Source of the DNA: Beaufortia kweichowensis
Lineage: Eukaryota > Chordata > Actinopteri > Cypriniformes > Gastromyzontidae
Reading direction: 5' to 3'
Length of the DNA stretch: 64,000 bases
Assembly (NCBI GenBank): GCA_019155185.1
Contig: CM032802.1
Coordinates: forward strand, 4,192,501-4,256,500
A program made the translations under genes and the position numbers. Numbering within the stretch: position 1 is the stretch's first letter; each line of letters starts with the position of its first letter. Below, one piece after another: positions 55,640-64,000 of the stretch. The notes below the pieces were generated by a model. The model did no database searches, was not told the origin of the DNA, and saw only the letters and a program-made list of their open reading frames with translations.

Positions 55640-56796
55640 TTTGTTTTATTGAAAAAGCAGCACAATCGAAACAATATCAGCCTTAAAGGCACAATTCAGA
55701 CAAAAATCTAAATTCTGTCATCAGATTATCACCATGAGATTAAAAACCTGTGTTGCATGAAACACAAAAGAAGTTTGGCAGAATGTCCATGCTGCTCTTT
55801 CAGTAACTCCATATAAATTCTGTCAATGACAGAATTTAGATTTTTAGCTGAAGTATCACTTTAAAATAAAATAGCCCTGCGTGAGTGAATATACTGATGT
55901 ATCACTGGAACGTCTGTCTTACTTAAATCTCCTTTAACATACTCGCACACACTCACACGCACATATTCAAACCTACACACATCCTCATGCACACGCTAAA
56001 CTACACAAGACAGACGAGCAGACTTGCACACTCTAGCTTTTAAAAGCTTGTTGTAGAGAACCCGTTCCATAGTTATTAAAAGGCTCATGAGCTGCAGACA
56101 AACACTACATCACACATATTGACTTTTGGTATTCTTAAAAACACATACAAATTGATGCATCATGGTCCCTATTGATGATGATTTTATGGCCCCATACCGG
56201 TAAATGAATGCCCTAGGCTGGCTACCTGCCATAAATATCAAAATTATATCATTTTTCTCTCTCGAACTATTCTTAACAGAGGGAATATATCTCTCAATTA
56301 TGTAAAAATGATTTAAGGTCAACTCCTGCCCCACATACCCGAAAGGTGAACTGCCCCAAGATTTTGATTGGCTAAACAAAAGTAGCTTAACAGGTAAAAA
56401 GTGTAATAATATTTAAAAACAGCAGCTTTGGGAGTGTAACCATCAGTTTAAAATTCCATAATAATGATTTGTACCTCACTGATGTCTTTTTAATACATGT
56501 GTATTATATATGCTTTAGTAAAATGGGCATATTCTGCAAGATCTAAAAGGTCAAAAGTCAGCTTACTAGTTCTTCTGCTTGGTTGTTTGAATTTCTTTCC
56601 AGGTCATTACAGTTCATCCATCCTTAGTTTTGTATTTCCCAAATATTATTTTATGGCACAAAGACAGAAAGAGAGAGAGAGAGTGACTCTAAAGATAAGG
56701 ATTAAGAGACCTGCAGTACCTGCCCTATCTCACACTGACACTCCCTCGCCCCTCCCATTCCCCCACTTTAATGAAGCCCCGCCCCCAGCCCCACCC
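55640..56796 (-). other. pid1: Probable pid1 3' UTR
   Basis: Sequence immediately downstream of the pid1 stop codon is expected to be 3' UTR. The first canonical AATAAA on the minus strand is at 55645-55650 (TTTATT on the plus strand), about 1.15 kb after the stop. Another lies at 54994-54999 and could serve a longer form of about 1.8 kb. An ATTAAA lies only about 25 bases after the stop (56768-56773), which is too close to be a likely end. A fold-back mobile element occupies 55683-55864. The 3' end is an inference from hexamers only. Confidence 0.5.
55683..55864. mobile_element. Short palindromic MITE with TTAA ends, inside the probable pid1 3' UTR
   Basis: The left arm starts TTAAAGGCACAATTCAGACA and the right arm ends TAGCTGAAGTATCACTTTAA. 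The arms are inverted complements over about 40 bases, with AAAATCTAAATTCTGTCAT shared nearly perfectly. The whole element is only 182 bases, so a transcript through it could form a hairpin. Confidence 0.75.
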
Positions 56797-57285
56797 TCAG
56801 CCATCATCAGGTGTGGTCAAATCTTCGGGAAACTCATCAGACGAGCCGCTCTTGTGGATACGTCCGTCACTGCGCATGCTGTGGAAGGTTTTCTTAAAGG
56901 CTTCCATCATGGAGTGGGCGAGTTTTTTAGCCTCTAATTTACTCTCGCACTCCACAGCATGGCAGTCCATCTGGAACGTCAGATCGTCGTTGATTTGCCG
57001 GTAGATCCACGCAAACACGTTGGGGCTAATGTTGTGATCCGCCGTGCAATACGCGATACGAGCCACCTGGAAGGTGTCCATGGCAACTGTAGCCTCGCCC
57101 CGCTCATCGAGGTGATGCAGTCGCACCTGGAAAGGACGGATCTCTAGTATGGCGTTGGAAGAGGTGATGGAGTCATCGTGGGTGAAAGACGTTCGCTTTG
57201 TGTCCCATAATCCCACAACTGCCGACTCTGTGCAGCCAGAGAGGAACTGAGTGCCGGAAATCGTCACCCTGCCAAGGTAAGTCAC
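56797..57285 (-). CDS. pid1: pid1 last coding exon (PTB/PID domain and C-terminus)
   Basis: This exon encodes 162 residues plus a TGA stop and carries nearly the whole phosphotyrosine-binding (PTB/PID) domain of PID1. In this family the domain is a cytoplasmic adaptor that binds NPXY-type tails, and LRP1 is the best known partner; mammalian PID1 is linked to adipocyte biology and insulin signalling. Recognisable blocks in order are VTYLGRV near the start, QFLSGCTE, EIRPFQVRLHHLD, MDTFQVARIAYCTADHN, FAWIYRQINDD, and the C-terminal helix CHAVECESKLEAKKLA followed by an acidic tail ending PDDG. The exon begins at GTG ACT TAC directly after a CCTTTCCCAG acceptor (AG at 57286-57287) and is in phase 0. 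The loop between GLW and EIRPFQ appears about three residues longer than in the mammalian protein as I remember it. FAM43 proteins are the nearest alternative family, but the block matches favour PID1. Confidence 0.97.
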   Translation of the reverse strand: MTYLGRVTISGTQFLSGCTESAVVGLWDTKRTSFTHDDSITSSNAILEIRPFQVRLHHLDERGEATVAMDTFQVARIAYCTADHNISPNVFAWIYRQINDDLTFQMDCHAVECESKLEAKKLAHSMMEAFKKTFHSMRSDGRIHKSGSSDEFPEDLTTPDDG

Positions 57286-59471
57286 CTGGGAAAGGCAAAC
57301 AAAACACATAAAGTGAAAGATAATTAAGATACAGCTTTAGACAAATGCGAAATTAGAGCTTCAAATAAATTGATCATATCAAAACTAGCCGAATACGTGA
57401 TGCTTTTTTGTCTGGATCTAAAATAAAACTAAAACATTTTGTTTAAAATAAGCCATTTTACTATTTAAAAAACACTGCTCATAATTTTGGACATTGTTAT
57501 TTGTCATTTATCTATAACTAAAGATGATACACTGTTTCCAAAACAGTTAAAGAGTAGATTAAAAGAAATAAGTAGTTGTGAATACCTGCTCTTGTTAAAG
57601 TGTTTAAATGTGTGCGCTTCTGGCAAACGTTTGGGAAGAAAATGTGAAACTACAGGAGAAAAACACTATGTCTGGCTGTCTGCTTTTCTCTTCCAGACGT
57701 TTTGTTTAGTCTGCCACCACAAGGTCTAATTCTGGCCTTCTTTTTCCTTCCCATTACTACAGAATTTTGAGCTAAATTGTTTTTATTATTTTAACTGTAC
57801 AAACTTTGAAAAACCAGCAGCAAGGCTACAAACATCTGTGCTGTATTTGGTAATAGAATCGCATACCAGTCACATAGCAGAATGCAAAGTCACTCCTCTT
57901 ATGCACAGAACTCTAATATACTGTCAGAGACACAGACTGCTGTGAGCCGGAGAGGAAATGCCAGTAATATCTTTTCTCTTCTGAAAACGATTTACAACAA
58001 AGAGAAAAAGAGAGAGTATGACTGTTCTCCATTGGAAGATATGTTGGAAAACATTAGAGCTGAAAGAAACAAGAGCCTCGCTGCACTATGACTAACAGAT
58101 GAGATTGTGTGAGTATTTGCGCATGTGTTTGCCAATTCTTGATGGTTAACAATCCTTATTGTTTTAAATAAAAACTATTACAAAAACAAGAACAACCAGT
58201 AAAAATACGTTAAATAAAAGAAAAGTAAAAACATACAAAAAGTCAAGTAGAACTATAATTGTGTACTACAGTACAACACAAAAGTATATTATTTTGATGG
58301 ACTGACAGACCACTTGCACATAAACAGGAATGGACTGACATGTAAAGCCACCAACCATTGTTTGTTTTATACCAACCTAACAATTTACACAACAATAAGA
58401 CACCAAGAAATATTTCATATTTATATGCCTTTTATAAAAACAAGTATTTGAAATAGATGAAAAAAAGATGAAATTTTCAAAACGATAGTAAGCCATTCTT
58501 AGTTTATTTTCCTTTAATGACAATGTGACAGATTTTACTCTCAGAGAGTTTGTTCAATCGCACCACTTTGTTGTCTGTTCCCGGGTGGGTCTCTCTGTGT
58601 GTATGTTCCTCAAGGGGAAAACTGTGAAAAACCATCAAACACTAAGACGGATTGATGCTTCTCAGTCACCACATAGTCTAGACGCCAACAGAGCATTCAT
58701 TCATCTTTCTATCCTCATACCTCCACAGGCAACCGAGAGGAATCCAGCGATTTAGCCGTCCTGCCAGCTCTTTGATGCACAGCTCTCATATGAAGTGATC
58801 TACAACACTGTGCAATGCATTAATATGAGATGAGAATAAGCACATGTGGTATCATATGAAACATAGTTTTAAATCAGGACCATAACATTAATAACAGGCA
58901 TGCCTTCCATCTTCCAGACACTTTTTGGGCCATAATCAGTTTCTATGTCTGCTACAAATTACCCAAATGTCAAACCCAAACACACAACACGATATATTTT
59001 CACAGCAGAAACACTTGCACACGCATACACAATAGATGTCGAGTTGTTTGTGTTATGCAGTTATGCAACACAACGTGGACACACTTTCCAGATCCACACA
59101 ATATGTGTGAATCATTTAAAGTGCTTCATATTAGGGATATAGTTACAAAATAAAAAATAAAAAACATAAAAGGGCTTTCTTAAAAATCATTTAAAATGCC
59201 TATTTAAAGTATAGATATGTCTGTTCTTACATTTGGCTTAAAACAACTAAAAAAACAACAATATAAACTGTTTAATAACTTAAAATAAACCAACATCAAT
59301 TCAACTCTTGCTGAACAGGTTTGAAACACTTAATGCAATAAATAAAATGCAAAAACATGCATTTACAGAGCTTTAATAAATAATCACAATTTAAGAAATA
59401 AATTAAGTATAATAAATTAATAAATAAATAATTTAATTATTTTCATTTTTAAACCATTCATTTTTTACACT

Positions 59472-59580
59472 TTCTGAAATACTTGATTCTGATTGGACAG
59501 TTATGACATACCAACATATAACAAATGCTCCAATAACAACCGCTCAAAACTAATAACAGACTCAGAGTACTGCGAGTCAA
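59472..59580. repeat. TTGATTCTGATTGG repeat, copy 3 (in pid1 intron)
   Basis: CTGAAATACTTGATTCTGAT then TGGACAGTTATGACA shares the core with the copies at 21690 and 32625 but has a different continuation. Weaker than the other two. Confidence 0.4.
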
Positions 59581-60011
59581 CTTGACCTTAAAATGAATTT
59601 AGTTGAATTACTTGAAATACTTGAATTTATTTGAATTAAATATAAATATGACTGATTAATATATCACATTATATTTAATAAATGTAAAAAATTGCATGCT
59701 TGTTTAAACATCATGTCTTGGCTTAAATATGATGATTTCTCATGTAAGGTTTGTATTGTTACAAATGACTTAATTAAACATTTCCAAATAAAATGTTATC
59801 TGTAATAATTTCAACATGTGGTAAGCAGTCATGTAAAACTACAACATTTGTAGACATAAAAGACACACAAGGGGCTACTTTTTACATCTAGTATTTGAAC
59901 TACATTAAATAAATACATCAAAAAACAAAAAAGTCAAATACACACACTAACACTTCTTTAACTTTACAGGCAATTCTCCGTTATGTCCACAGCACACTGG
60001 TTTCTGTGTCT

Positions 60012-60025
60012 CCAGCAGGTGGCAG
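60012..60025 (+). promoter_or_regulatory. CTCF-like motif in the pid1 intron
   Basis: CCAGCAGGTGGCAG matches the core of the vertebrate CTCF motif at most positions. Single-site matches are common by chance and similar words occur in fish repeats, so this is suggestive only. Confidence 0.35.
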
Positions 60026-60659
60026 TATTGTGATCTAGCTGTTCCTCAGATCTCCAGTTGAGAAAAGTCCATGTATAATTCAGAGAAGAATTCCTCAGCA
60101 GCTCGACATTCCGGAGCGGGATGTTAATGTTCCAGCCATCTCACAGAATGAGAGCCGTATGTGCCCTCCAACACAGCTGCACAATGAAGACATGTGCACA
60201 CAGCCATATATACTGCACATGCTCACGTGTGTGTCAAAGAGCGGGATTGTGTGCCTAAACCAGTGAAAGTTTGTGCTGAGAGACGGTAAAGACTATATTT
60301 GGTCTGTGTGTGTGGGGGGGGTGACTATGTTTGTTAGCAGGATGTGTGTGTGTTTGTGTAAACAACACACAGAACAGACTTTGTACATGCCACCCGAGCT
60401 CACAGAATGAATCTTTCACCTCTGGATTTCTAATGAAGGCTTTCACAAACATACACTCACAAAAATATTTTCCTTCACCGAACACACACAAACTGAGGGA
60501 AAAGAATGAGGTGAAAGCATTTCGATCATCTGCATGACGAGTCCCTTTGTACACACACACACTATATTATGAGTCACTCTCTCTTCGTGTGAATTTTGAC
60601 AGTCAGCCGGTTGTGAGTCTCTGCACACGTCACCAATAAGTTTATTTGAAAATCAAACA

Positions 60660-60850
60660 AACGTGGTGGTTTTACCACAGTAACCACAGTGTAACTATGG
60701 TATTTGGGGGTATAGTAATAGCAACCACACGTTTACCATTGTCACACTAATCCGTGATATTTGTGGTAATACAAATGGTAATCAATCCACCAAAAAACAT
60801 GATTACTACCCTTTTACTGCAATAAAACCATGAATTATTTTCTTCATAAT
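60660..60850. repeat. ACCATGG/ACCACAGTAACC-rich repeat in pid1 intron
   Basis: GTGGTTTTACCACAGTAACC, ACTATGGTATTTGGGG and AATAAAACCATGAATTATTT resemble sequences at 26313-26470 and 53050-53130 that also alternate ACCATGG, TTTACTAC and TAATAAAC words. This looks like one degenerate dispersed repeat; ends not defined. Confidence 0.4.
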
Positions 60851-61321
60851 ATATTATTTAAGTCTTCAGATTCAACTTGAGAGTCAACTGCTGTACATAT
60901 AAATGTGGTTATGCAAGATGCAAAAAAGTAAACACAGAAGTGTACAGTGACCTATATCATATAGTCTATGTCATCTGCAGTTTGTCACCTCCTGATTGGT
61001 TGACTTCAGCAGATCGCTATATCGGCTCATTCAACTACACGCATCTCTCGAATTCGCGCTGACAGCTCCCGAAGTTTTAGTGTCCGCGTCCTCACCCGCT
61101 CATGTTTATTCTAAGCTTGTGCTGCAGTTTTACACATTAAATACACTGGCTCACATATGCACAAATTCCTGTTTGAAGAGAAACTGTTGAATGTTTATAG
61201 CGAGCTACTTGAATAACCACAAGAGACATGGCACGTATATGCACAAAGGTTTGCTTCTTGGTTTGAATTGGCCAAGCATCCACATCTGGGTTCTTGTGTT
61301 GAGTTTGTTTTGAGTTATGAA

Positions 61322-61432
61322 GAGTTTCTGTGACTGATAAAGCATGCTGCTAATCATTTCAAGGTCATGGGTTTGATTCCCAGTGAACACATGGATACTC
61401 TGTGGATAAAAGCATATCTGCCAAAGGCATAC
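61322..61432 (+). mobile_element. tRNA-derived SINE in the pid1 intron
   Basis: Contains a degenerate A-box (TGACTGATAAAGCATGCTGC), a well preserved B-box GGTCATGGGTTTGATTCCCA, and the tail GTGGATAAAAGCATATCTGC. It lies antisense to pid1. It is too decayed in its first half to be a working tRNA gene. Confidence 0.75.
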
Positions 61433-63579
61433 ATTTTCTGGTCTTAACATGGATCGCATTCTGACATATTTCAGAATAGTCTAAAAAAAATGGGCAGCTA
61501 CAAATGTTTGCCTACATAAACATAACTCATAGATAACCCCGAGTACACTACATTAAAACAATTTTATAACATTCTCTTTTCTATATATTTATTCAGTCTG
61601 AATTATGTAAAAATGCACATCCATCTCTTAAGAAAAAGAGAATGAAAAGGATAGATCAGGGCAGACATGGAATGTGTTTATCCTGGATTGTGGTGACCAC
61701 TTGAACCCACGTCTGATCCGGATCAAATCACGGCCAATCCACAAACCATAAGGGTTATGAGAAGATTAATATAGAAACCACTCTTACTAACTCACATCAA
61801 CACACACATGTACTATAGGCAGCAATTACGACGTCCATCATACAATGACATCTGTATAAAAACACTGTCATCTAAAACCTTGATCAAACACACATTACTT
61901 CCTACGGCAAGAAACACAGACACTCGAAAACAAAATCTAGGCTTGGTTTGATAATGCACTGAATGGTTTTGTTCAGACAAAGCTTCATGTTTTTTCATAT
62001 GCAAAAAAGTAATCTAATGTTTACGAACCTGTATCCATCTGGTCTGAATAGTTGAAGTTTACACTGTTTTCTGTCATTCCGGGTGTAACTTACCAAACAC
62101 CATACAAAATGCAATATTGTCTGTACGGTTTAAACATTCCTCAGTTGCTTCCATGAAGTAGTAAAGTTATACGATTCGCTTATATTCAACTCCTCGTAAC
62201 ACTATTTCGTTCTCCTCTCATTGTACTGTACTGACTCTTACATCATTATTATAGCAACCGATGCAGATATGATAGATATAGAAAACACCGTCTGACAGTG
62301 ACAATATGAACAGTCAGTCCTAAAACTAAACTGGATTAGTGAGAACAAAGCCAAAGAGATTGGAGGCAACAGACAAAACAATAAAATGAGTAAGGATGTA
62401 ACAGAAAAGGGTTTAAACATGGACAGGGCAGATATCTTATGTATGCCTTATGCTGAGTGTGCAAAGGAGACTGTACACACACACACACGCAGCAGGGCTG
62501 ATCGCCATGGAAACAGCATATAGACTGGCTTTGTTGTTTTGTTACATAATCAAAGGAGCTCAATAGATGATCAAGTCTCTTTTCTTTCTCTCAAACACAG
62601 CTACTCTCATGCAAAAACACATGGTCTGTGACATCACCCAACTGGACTTTGGTTAAAATGGCAAAAAAAAAAAAATCGCCATTTTAAGGCAAACATGAAT
62701 CATCATAAAACCGGTCTACACCCAAGTGTAGAAATGCTTGTGGTCGAGTGTGTGTGCATTTAGGGTATGCCAGACACTTTATACTCTCTGAGGTCCATGT
62801 TAAAATACACAGATGAAAATATGTGAAATGTTTCACATATCTTGGGCTCAATGATGGGGCCGTCGACTGAGTGCTAGCATGTGCCAAAAATGTCAAAATG
62901 TGGCAGCAATCATCGTAGGCCCTAAACTCAAGAGAGAATGGCTATGAACTGAAACGCATTACTAACATTCAACACTTATTATTTCTGCAGTATATAGTAC
63001 GTATACTGTGAACCATGTGAAAACTTTCTATATGCATACCCTGATGACCTGATATACTGTATATTTTATAATATATTATATATATGTATAATATCAAGTT
63101 TCACTAAAAATGAATAATGACCTTATTTATTTCGGAGTTTGTAACTGTACACCACTCACTGAATGAAATATACATGTGCTAAAGTCATGTGATGAGACTC
63201 TAGCATACTTCTTCATATTTATGTTTACTTATGTTTTTAACAAACCTTGGTGAAAAGACAATATGAGGTGAAAGCACAAAGAAAGAGAGAGAGAGAAACA
63301 GTGAGGGAGATGCTCTGTTTGTCTTAGCCAGCATTCTGCAATGAATGGATGCTGAGGTTTCCATGGCAACAGCATTGCAGCTTCTTAAGCAGGCCAGAGA
63401 TATCTTCTATATTTTTAGCATATGCATTTTGACATTTTTTTCTTTCAATACATGCAAACACATCATTGTGACTACAGTTACTTGTGAAAAATGCTTTAAA
63501 TATCCATTGTATTTATAGACACTAATAGCAAATAAATGCAGTCCGATATAGAGTCTCGATACGAGTGCAGGTTCCATAC

Positions 63580-63726
63580 CTTGTATCCTGTGTGTGTGCG
63601 GTTCTTCGTGTGAGGTGTGGTGGAACACAGCTCAATGGCCTCTGGCTCGTGAAAGATCACTGTAGGCAGCGGGTCCTTCCGAAGCGTCAGCACATTGAGT
63701 TTAGTCTTTAGCATGCTCTGTAAATG
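63580..63726 (-). CDS. pid1: pid1 internal coding exon (N-terminal segment)
   Basis: This 147-base exon encodes 49 residues, including SMLKTKLNVLTLRKDPLP and VIFHEPEAIELCSTTP, and ends RTHTGYK. It is the segment just before the PTB core in PID1. The acceptor is CTCTTTCAG before CAT at 63726, and the donor is AAG followed by GTATGG (GT at 63578-63579). Both boundaries are phase 0, so the Lys codon joins directly to the GTG codon of the exon ending at 57285 and restores the K-VTYLG junction known from the family. There is no usable initiator Met in frame with the mammalian start. Mammalian PID1 has a short first exon of about ten codons, so the start codon is expected beyond base 64000. The residues Q before and HLQSM after the acceptor fit that model, although that Q itself would come from exon 1. 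Confidence 0.97.
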
Positions 63727-64000
63727 CTGAAAGAGAAAAATGTATCTGCTTAAGCTTGTGAAACACAATAGCCATAGTCTCACTCTCTTATACTCTCAAT
63801 GTTAACCAGTATTTAACAGACTCAGTTTATATACTGTAGGTGATTGGTAGAAAGTGCCCAACAGTCATAGACAGCCAACTTTACAACTCATTTCTTTTTG
63901 GGGAAAAAACCAGCAGCCCCAGTGTTAGCATCAGATAAGGACTTCAAAACTTTAGAATTTTTCTAATGTTGTGTGTCTTACGTATCAGATGTTCGGCCAA
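63727..64000 (-). other. pid1: pid1 first intron, partial
   Basis: AT-rich sequence upstream of the internal pid1 exon, starting with the pyrimidine-rich acceptor tract on the minus strand. It should be the 3' end of the intron that separates it from the first coding exon, which lies outside the window. Nothing else is recognised in it. Confidence 0.8.

Larger units (their letters stand above)
57286..63579 (-). other. pid1: pid1 intron between the two coding exons
   Basis: This is a phase 0 intron of 6,294 bases bounded by GT (63579-63578) and AG (57287-57286) on the minus strand. It contains no recognisable coding exon. Inside it I see one SINE (61322-61432), a copy of the TTGATTCTGATTGG repeat (59472-59580), an ACCATGG-type repeat (60660-60850), a short G run at 60313, and a CTCF-like motif (60012-60025). 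The rest is AT-rich intronic sequence. Confidence 0.9.

Noticed and set aside
56497..57004. Plus-strand frames opposite the pid1 exon
   Set aside because: Shadows of the minus-strand pid1 exon.
61322..61395. tRNA-like A and B boxes
   Set aside because: They belong to a SINE with its characteristic tail; the cloverleaf is not complete.

Overview
This is a 64 kb, AT-rich, repeat-studded piece of vertebrate nuclear DNA, most likely from a ray-finned fish of the carp/zebrafish group. The case for a fish rests on tRNA-derived SINE copies with the common fish tail GGATAAAAGCGTCTGC, fold-back elements starting TTAAAGGGATAGTTCACC, a terminus TGGTCCAGGGTCACA typical of another teleost repeat, and many long CA, GA and CAGA microsatellites. 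The species cannot be fixed from the sequence alone.

Only one protein-coding gene can be supported. Two exons on the minus strand, 63580-63726 and 56797-57285, join in frame with canonical splice signals. Together they encode 211 residues ending in a stop codon and closely resemble vertebrate PID1 (phosphotyrosine interaction domain containing 1, also NYGGF4). The short first coding exon and the promoter should lie beyond base 64000. The 3' UTR runs leftward from 56796 and seems to contain a palindromic mobile element (55683-55864).

The remaining roughly 55 kb to the left (1-54 kb) shows no exon of any gene I recognise. It looks like a gene desert downstream of pid1. In mammals PID1 also faces a large gene-poor interval towards SPHKAP, so a conserved desert is a fair inference. 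It holds four copies of one dispersed non-autonomous DNA element (4347-4879, 6219-6638, 18293-18844, 52544-53043), seven SINE copies or fragments, several fold-back elements with TTAA ends, single copies of other terminal-inverted-repeat elements, and simple repeats. The most extreme of these is a pure (AC)214 tract at 30844-31271. Stretches of mixed-composition, homeodomain-site-rich sequence between the repeats may be conserved noncoding elements, but this cannot be tested here.

No bacterial-type operon, CRISPR array, defence system, rRNA or functional tRNA gene was seen. No intact transposase or reverse transcriptase was seen either. The most unusual things are the four-copy element with its threefold internal motif and odd flanking duplication, the (AC)214 tract, and a small promoter-like patch (42082-42425) inside the desert.
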